A DNA stretch of 64,000 bases, taken from an uncultured bacterium (GTDB lineage: Bacteria > Cyanobacteriota > Vampirovibrionia > Gastranaerophilales > Gastranaerophilaceae). This document shows, piece by piece, positions 1 through 7,611 of this stretch. Both the position numbers and the translations under genes were made by a program. A model generated the notes under the pieces. It ran no database searches. It saw only the letters and a list, made by a program, of their open reading frames with translations, and was not told where the DNA came from. The stretch lies in assembly GCA_902777605.1 (NCBI GenBank), contig CACYUI010000011.1, positions 62,001 through 126,000 of the forward strand, given 5' to 3'. Positions within the stretch are counted from its first letter, which is position 1. The number at the start of each line of letters is the position of its first letter.

Positions 1-837
1 CATAAAGTAAAGGTCAGTATAATAATTCCTGTATATAATACCGAAAGGTATTTACTAAAGTGTATTGAGAGTGTTATTAGTCAAACTTTTAGCAATATTG
101 AAATAATTTGTATTAATGATGGTTCAACAGACAAATCGCTTGAAATTTTAAACGATTATGCACAAAAAGACAACCGCATAATCGTTTTATCGCAGGAAAA
201 TTCAAAACAAGGTGCGGCAAGAAACAGAGGGTTGGAAATTGCAAAAGGAGAATATATAACTTTTGTAGATTCAGACGATTGGATAGAAAAAAACTACATA
301 GAGCTTTTATACAATGCAGCTATCACTGATAATGTCAACATTGCTGCAGCATCAATGACAAGAGATAAGGACGGCAAAGAAAAACGACATCTGACACTAA
401 AAAATCAACAAAAATATTTTGGTGCTAATGATATAGTAAAAGCCATAGACAATCATTTTGAAACAGCAGGAAAACTGTACAAATTTGAGTTGATAAAAGA
501 TTTAAGATTTATGGAAGGAGTTTTTTACGAAGATGCTCCATATACGATAAGGGCAATTCATAGTTGCAGTTCTATGGTAACTGTACCAAATGCGCACTAT
601 CACTATGTATCTCACAAAGGATCTACAATAAAACAACAAAACAACTATGTAGAAGATAAAATCAAAACTTCTTTAGATTTGGTGAACTATGCAGAAGAAA
701 ACAATATAGAGATTAAAGACTGGGTCATATACAAAGAAAATCATTTTTTGTGGGCAATAAAGCATTACAAATATCATGATGATTTGTATATACTTGGAGT
801 AAAAGTATGGACAAAGAAGATAAAAAAATATATTTAA
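1..837 (+). CDS. Family 2 glycosyltransferase, 5'-truncated
   Basis: The reading frame is open from the first base, so the start lies upstream of the window. The visible 278 residues begin within the GT-A nucleotide-sugar fold: VSIIIPVYNTERYL, then the INDGSTD motif and the metal-binding 'DSDDW' (DXD-like). This is the standard N-terminal half of inverting GT2 enzymes that extend capsule, lipopolysaccharide or glycoprotein sugars. Only a few residues are missing. The C-terminal part is aromatic- and Lys-rich with no recognisable domain. It overlaps the next gene by 31 bp, so the two are translated from one transcript and probably act on the same polysaccharide. Donor and acceptor cannot be read from sequence. 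Confidence 0.88.
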   Translation, partial: HKVKVSIIIPVYNTERYLLKCIESVISQTFSNIEIICINDGSTDKSLEILNDYAQKDNRIIVLSQENSKQGAARNRGLEIAKGEYITFVDSDDWIEKNYIELLYNAAITDNVNIAAASMTRDKDGKEKRHLTLKNQQKYFGANDIVKAIDNHFETAGKLYKFELIKDLRFMEGVFYEDAPYTIRAIHSCSSMVTVPNAHYHYVSHKGSTIKQQNNYVEDKIKTSLDLVNYAEENNIEIKDWVIYKENHFLWAIKHYKYHDDLYILGVKVWTKKIKKYI

Positions 838-2459
838 ACGAAGAGTTTACAACATTTTGGAATAAAATTACAAACAAAGAAAACTTTGCATTGTTAAGAT
901 ATGGTGATGGAGAAAGAGCTATTATGACAGGTAAATCTGTTAAAGCACAAGAAGGATGGATTTCTCCTAATTCAATATCTCAGTTGGGAAGCAAGTTGCT
1001 GCAAACTCTTAACCTTAACGATAAAAGTGTTTTTTACGGAATTTCATGCCCATGCTGCGACCAACAAGCATACTATTGGTATAAGTCAAGAATAATTAGT
1101 CAAAATATTACTTTTGCAAATTTATTTGTTAATTCAAATTACAAAACATTTATAAATAAGTTCAACAATATAAAAAGAGATGCAATTTTTATTGGAAATC
1201 ACAGAGCCTTAAACAATAAGATTGGGAATCTTAATATACTAAAATACTATTTGATTGATGATGATTGTATCAATTTTTATGAAAACAAATATACAGAACT
1301 GTTAAAAAGTATCAAAAATGATTATGGAAATCAGAATGACTTACTATATGTAATATCTGCGGGTCCACTATCAGAAGCTATTATATATGATTTATACATT
1401 AACAATCCCAATAATTGCTACATAGATTTTGGCTCAAGTATTGACAAATACATACACAATAAAATAACACGCCCTTACATGAAAGATAATTCTAATTATG
1501 CAAAACTGCATTGCTGGATGTATAAACCCGATATCGATATGAGCGTGTCTGTTGTTCTTAGCACATATAAACGACCTGAAGTCCTTGAAAAACAACTAAA
1601 AGCAATCGAGGAACAAACATTAAAACCAAAAGAAATTTTATTGTTTCAAGACGGAATAAATGGCAATTATTCTATTAATTTTTCTGATGAATTAATAAAA
1701 AGATTTAATAATGTTGAAATTAGCCAAAATAACAAAGGTGTTTGGGCAAGATTTGATTATGCAAGAAAAAATGCTAAATCACAGTATGTCTGTGTATTTG
1801 ATGATGACACAATACCAGGCAATAGATGGCTGGAAAACTGTATGAATGAAATGCTCAATCGTGAAGGTTTATATGGCACAATAGGTATTTTATGTAAACA
1901 AAATTGTTATAAGCCAAATAGTTATGCAGCTATTGGGTGGAGAAGCCCTAATGATAAAACTTTGCAAGTAGATTTTGCAGGTCATAGCTGGTTTTTAAAA
2001 AAAGATTGGTTAAACTACCTTTTTGATAACACAGAAGACTTACAAAAATTCAAAATATGCGGAGAAGATATGACACTTTCTGCGCAACTCCAAAAGCATA
2101 ATATTTTGACTTTTGTTCCGCCTCATCCGACAAAAGACTTGAGTTATTGGGGTTCAATACCTGATTATGCACACTCATTTGGGAATGATAAAAACAGCTT
2201 ATTTGTAAATAATGGTTTTAGCAAAATGACAGAAGCTTTTGATATTTTAATAAAAAATCATAATTTTCAAATTTTAAAAAATTATAATAAGAAGAAATAT
2301 TGTGAAAGTTTAAAATTTGTTTATACGCATAAATACAAAGAACTTTTGTATAATTTTGTAAAGAGTGCTTTTTCTATAAAAAATGAATACAAAAATTACA
2401 AAAAATATAAAATTATACGATTTTTGGGCATAAAAATTTCAATAAAATACAATCCCTAG
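807..2459 (+). CDS. Two-domain glycosyltransferase: GT-D (DUF1792-like) + GT2
   Basis: A 550-residue protein that appears to join two glycosyltransferase modules. Residues ~10-225 resemble the GT-D/DUF1792 family: LLRYGDGE near residue 31 is its hallmark, followed by a conserved YGISCPCCD stretch. Residues ~245-480 are a GT2/GT-A domain with SVVLSTYKRPEVLEKQ and an acidic 'VFDDDTIPG' metal site near residue 330. In streptococci, GT-D enzymes add a glucose late in glycan assembly on serine-rich adhesins; here the target is unknown. The start lies inside the preceding gene (31 bp overlap), indicating translational coupling. The C-terminus is very Lys/Tyr/Asn-rich, which may help membrane association (inference). 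Confidence 0.8.
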   Translation: MDKEDKKIYLNEEFTTFWNKITNKENFALLRYGDGERAIMTGKSVKAQEGWISPNSISQLGSKLLQTLNLNDKSVFYGISCPCCDQQAYYWYKSRIISQNITFANLFVNSNYKTFINKFNNIKRDAIFIGNHRALNNKIGNLNILKYYLIDDDCINFYENKYTELLKSIKNDYGNQNDLLYVISAGPLSEAIIYDLYINNPNNCYIDFGSSIDKYIHNKITRPYMKDNSNYAKLHCWMYKPDIDMSVSVVLSTYKRPEVLEKQLKAIEEQTLKPKEILLFQDGINGNYSINFSDELIKRFNNVEISQNNKGVWARFDYARKNAKSQYVCVFDDDTIPGNRWLENCMNEMLNREGLYGTIGILCKQNCYKPNSYAAIGWRSPNDKTLQVDFAGHSWFLKKDWLNYLFDNTEDLQKFKICGEDMTLSAQLQKHNILTFVPPHPTKDLSYWGSIPDYAHSFGNDKNSLFVNNGFSKMTEAFDILIKNHNFQILKNYNKKKYCESLKFVYTHKYKELLYNFVKSAFSIKNEYKNYKKYKIIRFLGIKISIKYNP

Positions 2460-2471
2460 CCAAATGGCTAG
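2456..2471 (+). terminator. Possible intrinsic terminator overlapping a stop codon
   Basis: A perfect 6-bp hairpin (ctagcc, loop aaat, ggctag) includes the TAG stop of the glycosyltransferase and is followed by T-rich sequence. The stem is short, so it may only be partly effective. Confidence 0.45.
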
Positions 2472-2495
2472 TTATGTTTTATGCCTTTTTATTTT

Positions 2496-2531
2496 ATACT
2501 CCACATGATTAGGCAAGTATGAAAGGAGTAT
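2496..2531 (+). promoter_or_regulatory. Inverted repeat enclosing the ribosome-binding site of the DUF3800 gene
   Basis: atactcc (2496-2502) pairs perfectly with ggagtat (2525-2531). The downstream arm contains the GGAG of the Shine-Dalgarno sequence, and the loop is 22 nt. If formed in mRNA it would hide the ribosome-binding site of the GTG-initiated gene at 2535. This is seen in sequence; a regulatory role is inference. Confidence 0.35.
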
Positions 2532-2534
2532 GAT

Positions 2535-3677
2535 GTGAACTCAACAACTGAATCACAAGAGGTATTTTTTGATGAATCAGGATTTACCGGCGCTAATTTA
2601 TTAAACATTGACCAACCCTTTTTTTCATATGCAGCAGTAGCTTTTAATGAAACTGAAGCAGAGGCTATTGTAAAAGGTTTAAGAAATAAATATAGCTTAC
2701 AAGGTAGAGAATTAAAATTTGCGAAAATCAAAAAACACTCTAAAGCAAAATTTATTATAGAGGATTTTTTACAAGCTATCCAAGGAAGAGCATCTTTTAC
2801 ATGTTTTGATAAAAAATATTCACTTTGTGCAAAATTCTTTGAATATATTTTTGAACCATGCATTTCTGATGTTTGTGGATTATTCTATGCTGCCGGTTTT
2901 CATCATTTTATTACATATAACTTATATAACCATTTCTTTAAAAATAATGAACACTCTAATATGTTAACTGATTTTGAGAAATTAATGAGCGAAAATAAAA
3001 AAACTGAACTTGCAAAATCTTTTGTTAAAGATTTTGAACAAAGCATATTACCACAAAGCTCTTTGGGATTGGAAGATTTACTAAAAGTATTTATTACTTA
3101 TAATAAAAAAGAAATCATTGACGAATTTGACTTTTTATCCGGTGACACCGCAACAGATAAATATATAGGGGATCTAAGTTTCACGGCATTATTCAATTTA
3201 TGTGCTGCAATGTGTCATAAATTTCATTCTATAAAAATTACATATGACAAATCAAAAATTTTACAAGCACAACAAGAAACTCTTGAAGAAATAGCTAATC
3301 ATGAATTTTATATTCCAAATATTAACCCTTATCTTGAAAACAAACAAGAGCGTATCTTTATTGACAAAAATATAGAATCTAAAGAATCAAAAAGCAGTTA
3401 TGGAATACAGTTAGCTGATATGCTTGCAGGAATAACATGCGATGCTTTCAAAATGCAGGATAAAAATACTATTCTAAAATTGACAAATTGCTCGATTCAT
3501 TCGCTTGTAGTTATTCCTGATATTAATAAAGGTTCAATTATAGAACTGTTAGAGCCTATGTATATAGAAATTTTGATATTACTTGTTAAAAACTCTATGC
3601 AAAACAAACCTCTTTTAGATAACAACATTGAACTTAAACTGGCTAAACTTAGAGAAGTTATAAATATCTTTCCATAG
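2535..3677 (+). CDS. DUF3800 family protein
   Basis: A 380-residue protein starting at GTG, chosen because AAGGAG lies 7 nt upstream and no ATG fits. The N-terminal 'FFDESGFTG' and the C-terminal 'YGIQLADMLAG' are the two signatures of DUF3800. This family has an RNase H-like fold in which the acidic residues (here the DES Asp/Glu and the LAD Asp) are the presumed metal ligands. Members are often found near phage and defence genes; no biochemical role is firmly established. It stands alone between a glycosyltransferase cluster and a convergent sensor kinase. Its ribosome-binding site lies within an inverted repeat, so translation could be controlled. Function beyond the family is not claimed. 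Confidence 0.78.
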   Translation: MNSTTESQEVFFDESGFTGANLLNIDQPFFSYAAVAFNETEAEAIVKGLRNKYSLQGRELKFAKIKKHSKAKFIIEDFLQAIQGRASFTCFDKKYSLCAKFFEYIFEPCISDVCGLFYAAGFHHFITYNLYNHFFKNNEHSNMLTDFEKLMSENKKTELAKSFVKDFEQSILPQSSLGLEDLLKVFITYNKKEIIDEFDFLSGDTATDKYIGDLSFTALFNLCAAMCHKFHSIKITYDKSKILQAQQETLEEIANHEFYIPNINPYLENKQERIFIDKNIESKESKSSYGIQLADMLAGITCDAFKMQDKNTILKLTNCSIHSLVVIPDINKGSIIELLEPMYIEILILLVKNSMQNKPLLDNNIELKLAKLREVINIFP

Positions 3678-3691
3678 AATTATTTTCTATG
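3673..3691. terminator. Short hairpin shared by two convergent stop codons
   Basis: catagaa and ttctatg form a 7-bp stem with a 5-nt loop between the convergent DUF3800 gene and the sensor kinase. Both stop codons lie inside it. There is no long T-run, so it is at best a weak bidirectional terminator. Confidence 0.35.
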
Positions 3692-5552
3692 CTTCACTTT
3701 CAGCCGGGAGCTGATGTTTTGGGATATATTCTTCCTCTTCCTCCTCAACAGGTTTGATAGGAAGTCTGAATCCGAATGTAGAACCTTCTCCTTCAACAGA
3801 ATTAACAAACACTTGACCATGGTGGTGTTTTTCTATCGTAACTTTTACAAGGTGTAGTCCCAGCCCTGTACCCTTAACGGTATGGGTAGCGTTTTCTGCT
3901 CTATAAAATCTGTCAAATACTTTCTTTTGGTCTTTTTCAGAAAGCCCCGGTCCTTGGTCCTCAACGCTCACTTCTACAAATTCTCCGTCACGCGAACGCT
4001 CTGCTCTAACTTTGATTCTCTTTCCGTCAGGTGAATACTTGATTGCGTTTGATAAAATATTCATAAATGCACGCGAAATACTATCTACATTCATAAATAC
4101 TTCCGGCAAATCGGGTTCTTTCATAATAGAAATTGTCAAATCGTGTTCTTTTGCAAGAACTTGAACCTGATTAACCGCATCTTCTATAACATCAATAACA
4201 TTCTGTTTTGTTTTTTCAAGATGTAAATTTTGAGCCTCATAGCGTGAAAAATCAAGAATATCATTTACCATTCTGTTAAGTCTTATAATTTCTTGGTTCA
4301 TAACTCCGATGAATTCTCTTTGAGTATTAAAATCAAAATCATTACCAAAGTTGTAAAGCGTGTCAATATAACTTCTCAGAACCGTTACAGGAGTTCTGAG
4401 TTCATGCGAAACATTAGATATAAAGTTTGAACGCAATTGATCCATCTCAACTTCTTTCGTAACATCAATAAGAATAATGATATAACCGACATATGAATTT
4501 GAGCGGGTAAACATTGGTGAAATCAAGCATTTTAGAGTTCTTTGGTCAATTTCTATATTGAAATGCAAAGGTGCTCCGTCTTCATCAATCGGAGTATCCT
4601 TAAATTGTGCAATTTTATCGGAGAAACAAAACTCTCCGCTTGAATCGCAGAATTGTTGAATTTGAGTGTTTAAAATGTCTTCTTCTTCAACTTCTAAGAG
4701 CTTTTTAGCATAATTGTTAACCATAATAACCTTGTCATGGTTATCACAGACAACAACTCCGTTTACAATACTCATCAAAACAGATTCGAGTTTGTTTCTT
4801 TCAAAAGTCAAGCTTTCAATTGTCTGTTCGTTATATCTGCTGAGTCTTTCTGACATATCGTTGAAAGCAGAGTACAACTCTTTAATCTCTTTATCAGCAT
4901 CTTTGTCATCAAGCATATATCCAAATTCACCCGATGAAATTTTCTTTACACCTTGATAGAGTTTGCGAAGTTCACGAGTGATAATGGAGGAGTTCATATA
5001 AATAATGCCGACAACAACAAGCCATGCCAGTATAAACACAATCCCGACAGACGCTTGAGTTGTGGAAGTAACTTTGTCAACAATGTTTCCCGAAAGACCT
5101 ACATCAACAGAACCGACATTTTGTTTTGTACTTCCGTTTTTAACAATCATCGGTGAAGAAACAGGGATTCTTGCTCTTTCAGCTTGTTCAGGATAATCAT
5201 CTTTACTTGTATAAATAATTTTGGATTTATTATCTCTAAAAACAATATATGCGATATCATCATTACTGTTGAGGATTGAAACTGCATTGGTTCTGAGGGT
5301 ATCATATTTTGCAAGCTCGGGAACATCTTTGGTAATTTCAACACCTTCAATCGCAAGCGTTTTTGCAATGATTTGTGCAAAATTTCTGTAAGCGGAGTTC
5401 ATATTTGTTGTAATGCTATAAGTAGCAAAAAAAGCCGCTAAGAAAATAAAAAATGTACTAACAACCAAACCAAGAACAATAAGTCTTGTCTGTGCAGTCA
5501 TTCCTTTGCGTTTTGGTTTAGGATTTTTTACTGTCTCTCCGCCTGTTTCCAT
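3687..5552 (-). CDS. Membrane sensor histidine kinase (HAMP-PAS-HisKA-HATPase), orphan
   Basis: A 621-residue kinase. Transmembrane helices at ~23-47 and ~168-187 enclose a ~120-residue extracytoplasmic sensor. HAMP follows (~188-240), then a PAS-like domain (~255-365), and HisKA with the phospho-acceptor His383 in SNVSHELRTPV. The ATP-binding domain carries N502 (N box), DQGPGLS (G1) and GTGLGL (G2). This is the WalK/PhoR architecture. The acidic C-terminus contains a run of Glu. No response regulator is adjacent, so it either works with a distant partner or with the pair at 8.9-11.3 kb. It starts at ATG with no Shine-Dalgarno but with an excellent promoter 7 nt upstream, consistent with a leaderless mRNA. 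Confidence 0.92.
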   Translation of the reverse strand: METGGETVKNPKPKRKGMTAQTRLIVLGLVVSTFFIFLAAFFATYSITTNMNSAYRNFAQIIAKTLAIEGVEITKDVPELAKYDTLRTNAVSILNSNDDIAYIVFRDNKSKIIYTSKDDYPEQAERARIPVSSPMIVKNGSTKQNVGSVDVGLSGNIVDKVTSTTQASVGIVFILAWLVVVGIIYMNSSIITRELRKLYQGVKKISSGEFGYMLDDKDADKEIKELYSAFNDMSERLSRYNEQTIESLTFERNKLESVLMSIVNGVVVCDNHDKVIMVNNYAKKLLEVEEEDILNTQIQQFCDSSGEFCFSDKIAQFKDTPIDEDGAPLHFNIEIDQRTLKCLISPMFTRSNSYVGYIIILIDVTKEVEMDQLRSNFISNVSHELRTPVTVLRSYIDTLYNFGNDFDFNTQREFIGVMNQEIIRLNRMVNDILDFSRYEAQNLHLEKTKQNVIDVIEDAVNQVQVLAKEHDLTISIMKEPDLPEVFMNVDSISRAFMNILSNAIKYSPDGKRIKVRAERSRDGEFVEVSVEDQGPGLSEKDQKKVFDRFYRAENATHTVKGTGLGLHLVKVTIEKHHHGQVFVNSVEGEGSTFGFRLPIKPVEEEEEEYIPKHQLPAESEA

Positions 5553-5558
5553 AACGAA

Positions 5559-5587
5559 ATTATATCACGCAGATGTGTAAATGTAAA
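5559..5587 (-). promoter_or_regulatory. Extended -10 promoter for the sensor kinase (leaderless)
   Basis: On the minus strand: -35 TTTACA (5582-5587), a 17-bp spacer ending in TGA (extended -10), and -10 TATAAT (5559-5564). The ATG begins after only 6 nt, so the predicted transcription start falls at the start codon. Confidence 0.75.
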
Positions 5588-5670
5588 TTTTCAATATAGC
5601 AAATAACAAACTTGATTTAATGCCACCAACAAATGCACTCTTGCACATAATAAAATGCATTTGTATAGAA

Positions 5671-5859
5671 TTAAGCATGAAAAACAAGTTCATCTATAAG
5701 TTCAAGATTTTCCAGCGCTTTATCAAGTACGGAACATTGAGAAAAATAATCATTATGTTCGCAAGAATCCCGTACAACTTCTATATAGTTGTAAGTTTCC
5801 AGTACTAAATTTTCTAATTCATCAACATTAATCATAATACATGACAGGTTATTTGACAT
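5671..5859 (-). CDS. Small helical protein divergent from XRE regulator (module 1)
   Basis: A 62-residue acidic protein of unknown function. Two predicted amphipathic helices (about residues 11-33 and 40-60) flank a short polar turn around EHNDY. It contains three cysteines. The sequence S-V-L-D at the start of helix 2 also occurs in the module-3 protein at 62773. It is divergent from an XRE regulator and has a perfect consensus promoter. The ATG at 5859 leaves a leader of about 20 nt that can fold into a hairpin and has no clear Shine-Dalgarno; Met9 (5835) is a possible alternative start. No known family is recognised. The coding call rests on composition, promoter and the threefold recurrence of this arrangement. 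Confidence 0.6.
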   Translation of the reverse strand: MSNNLSCIMINVDELENLVLETYNYIEVVRDSCEHNDYFSQCSVLDKALENLELIDELVFHA

Positions 5860-5886
5860 ATGGGCAACTATATTTGCCTATGCGTC
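5855..5886. promoter_or_regulatory. Operator-like inverted repeat, XRE module 1
   Basis: gacatatgggcaa (5855-5867) and ttgcctatgcgtc (5874-5886) match in 10 of 13 positions as an inverted repeat with a 6-bp spacer. It lies directly downstream of the -10 box of the minus-strand small gene and reaches its start codon. This is an ideal position for repression by the divergent XRE protein (inference). Confidence 0.6.
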
Positions 5887-5887
5887 A

Positions 5888-5916
5888 ATTATATACAATT
5901 GCATTTGTTTTGTCAA
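5888..5916 (-). promoter_or_regulatory. Perfect consensus sigma70 promoter for the module 1 small protein
   Basis: On the minus strand, TTGACA (5911-5916), a 17-bp spacer and TATAAT (5888-5893) match the consensus at all 12 positions. Such an unusually strong promoter suggests it is normally repressed. Confidence 0.85.
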
Positions 5917-5927
5917 TAGTTTAATAT
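5899..5927 (+). promoter_or_regulatory. Promoter of XRE regulator, module 1
   Basis: TTGCAT (5899-5904), a 17-bp spacer and TAATAT (5922-5927). It overlaps the -35 region of the divergent promoter. The XRE ATG is 10 nt after the -10 box, leaving little or no leader and no Shine-Dalgarno. Confidence 0.5.
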
Positions 5928-5937
5928 ATGTAATGAA

Positions 5938-6174
5938 ATGGCAAATGAAGTTATCCGAATAAGTAAAAAAATAGGTTTAAAAATAAAACTCTTAAGAAAT
6001 AAAATAGGAATTTCTCAAGAGGAATTGGGTTTTAGAGCATGTATCAGTAAGACACAAATCGGACTTATTGAGCGCGGCGAGAGTTCGCCTACTATTGATA
6101 CCTTAGACCAAATAGCCAAAGCTTTAGAAATTTCACTGGTGGATTTGGTTGACACTTCAAAAATTGATTTATAG
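5938..6174 (+). CDS. XRE-family HTH transcriptional regulator (module 1)
   Basis: A 78-residue single-domain Cro/CI-type DNA-binding protein. Helix 1 is IGLKIKLLRNKIG. Helices 2-3 carry the classic ISQEELGFRACISKTQIGLIERG turn-helix-turn region, followed by 'SPTIDTLDQIAKALEI'. There is no peptidase, toxin or ligand domain, so it is probably a dimeric repressor. It is divergent from the 62-residue gene at 5671-5859, with overlapping promoters between them and an inverted repeat at 5855-5886 that is the likely operator. The downstream gene is kdsA, 112 bp away and with its own Shine-Dalgarno. Two further XRE genes in the window share this architecture (53708 and 62706). Confidence 0.9.
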   Translation: MANEVIRISKKIGLKIKLLRNKIGISQEELGFRACISKTQIGLIERGESSPTIDTLDQIAKALEISLVDLVDTSKIDL

Positions 6175-6286
6175 GGGGTAAATAGAGGGTAAATTGGGGT
6201 AAATTTTAGGTCAGATTTGTTAATCCGACAAAAACAAAAAGTTGCAGGGTGTAATTATTTGCACCAAAATATAAAGAAGGAATTAT

Positions 6287-7099
6287 ATGAGCATTAAATT
6301 AAGAGATTTTGAAATAGGAAATAATAAACTTACAATTCTTGCAGGCCCTTGTGCGGTAGAGTCGTTAGATATTATGAGAGAAACTGCGGAAGGACTTAAA
6401 AAAGTCTGTGAAGAATTGGATATTAACTATGTATTCAAATGCTCTTATGATAAAGCAAACCGTTCTTCAATAAACTCTTATCGCGGTTTGGGAATGGAAA
6501 AGGGATTAGAATATCTAGCTGCGATAAAAAAAGAATTTGATTTACCGATTGTTACGGATATTCACACTCCCGATCAGGCACAGCCTGTGTCAGAGGTGGC
6601 TGATATTTTGCAAATTCCTGCATTTCTTTGCCGTCAGACTGATTTGCTTGTTGCAGCAGCAAAAACAGGTAAAATTGTTAACATCAAAAAAGGTCAGTTT
6701 TTAGCGCCCGAACAGATGAAGTCTTTAGTCAAAAAAGTGGAAGAAAGCGGAAATGACAAGATTATGTTAACGGACAGAGGTGTAACATTCGGGTATAATA
6801 ACCTTGTTTCTGATTTTCGTGCAATCCCAATTATGAAAGAATTTGGGTATCCAGTAGTATTTGATGCTACTCATAGCGTTCAAATGCCCGGCTCTAACGG
6901 TGATTCAACAGGTGGTGACAGAAGATTTGTTCCAACACTTGCGAAATGTGCTATGGCAGCGGGAGCGGATGTTTTGTTTTTTGAAGTTCATCCAAATCCT
7001 GATAAAGCGCTTTGTGACGGACCGAATATGTTGTTCTTAAAAGATGCAAAAGAAGTTTTCAAAAAATGCAAAGATATTTATGAAATAGTCAGAAAGTAA
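6287..7099 (+). CDS. kdsA: 3-deoxy-D-manno-octulosonate 8-phosphate synthase
   Basis: A 270-residue enzyme that condenses phosphoenolpyruvate with arabinose 5-phosphate to give Kdo 8-phosphate, a precursor of the inner core of lipopolysaccharide. The family landmarks are AGPCAVES near the N-terminus, FKCSYDKANRSS, TDRGVTFGYNNLVSDFRAI, FDATHSVQMPG and 'GDRRFVPTLA'. The Cys in GPC is the metal ligand of the metal-dependent subclass; the metal-independent subclass, as in E. coli, has Asn there. The length is normal. A Shine-Dalgarno (GAAGGA) precedes the ATG. kdsD for the arabinose 5-phosphate isomerase is at 57.7 kb, so two early Kdo steps are in this window. Confidence 0.95.
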   Translation: MSIKLRDFEIGNNKLTILAGPCAVESLDIMRETAEGLKKVCEELDINYVFKCSYDKANRSSINSYRGLGMEKGLEYLAAIKKEFDLPIVTDIHTPDQAQPVSEVADILQIPAFLCRQTDLLVAAAKTGKIVNIKKGQFLAPEQMKSLVKKVEESGNDKIMLTDRGVTFGYNNLVSDFRAIPIMKEFGYPVVFDATHSVQMPGSNGDSTGGDRRFVPTLAKCAMAAGADVLFFEVHPNPDKALCDGPNMLFLKDAKEVFKKCKDIYEIVRK

Positions 7100-7504
7100 C
7101 TATATTTCTTTCTTCTTTTCTTTCTCTTTTATTTTTTTGTCTTTATCTCTGTTTTCAAGCTCTTTTTTCATCTTAATAGCGAGCATTATTTGTTCGCCTA
7201 AAATTCTTTGCCCTTTCATTGTTTCAGGATGGCTCTTGGGGTTAATTTCTATTCGTTTTTGTTTCTTTTTTTCTTGAATTTTTTCTTGTTCGCCTGTAGA
7301 AACAGTTAGAAATTTTGTTGTTACTATATTTTCTTTTCTTGCTTCTCTGAGTTCAATTTCATGCAGCTTCATTTTATCAGCAGATTTGCTGCCTGATGGC
7401 TTTACTCCATACATCATTAAGCGCCTTTTTATTTGCTCGTACTCATAATCTGTACTGAAAGAAATTATAAAATTAAAGTTAATCGGGTTGATATTTTCGG
7501 CCAT
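7100..7504 (-). CDS. Hypothetical Lys/Glu-rich protein
   Basis: A 134-residue protein of unknown function. The first ~45 residues look folded (INFNFIISFSTDYEYEQIKR). The rest is highly charged and ends in a long Lys/Glu/Asp-rich helix-forming tail. ATG at 7504 is preferred over the in-frame GTG at 7507 because AAGGA lies 6 nt before it. It is convergent with kdsA, with the two stop codons adjacent, and divergent from aroA. No signal peptide or membrane segment is visible. The basic tail could bind nucleic acid or ribosomes, but nothing in the sequence proves it. Confidence 0.65.
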   Translation of the reverse strand: MAENINPINFNFIISFSTDYEYEQIKRRLMMYGVKPSGSKSADKMKLHEIELREARKENIVTTKFLTVSTGEQEKIQEKKKQKRIEINPKSHPETMKGQRILGEQIMLAIKMKKELENRDKDKKIKEKEKKKEI

Positions 7505-7595
7505 CACACATCCTTAAGTCTTGGTATCATGTCTATCGGCAAATATTTAAAAAACTTTAGGATTTTAAATAATATTGTTACAAAGATTAATAATA

Positions 7596-7604
7596 TGCTA
7601 GAAT
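7596..7604 (+). promoter_or_regulatory. Extended -10 element for aroA (leaderless)
   Basis: TGC followed by TAGAAT (7599-7604), then 7 nt to the aroA ATG. TTGTTA lies 18 bp upstream of the -10 box. No Shine-Dalgarno is present. Confidence 0.55.
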
Positions 7605-7611
7605 TAGAACT

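Noticed and set aside
2489-2863. Minus-strand frame of 124 codons opposite the DUF3800 gene
   Set aside because: Lies over the start of a family-matched gene with a ribosome-binding site on the plus strand.
5671-6174. Classical toxin-antitoxin pair
   Set aside because: Genes are divergent rather than in one operon, and the small protein has no recognised toxin motif. The module is reported instead as an unknown regulator/mini-protein unit.
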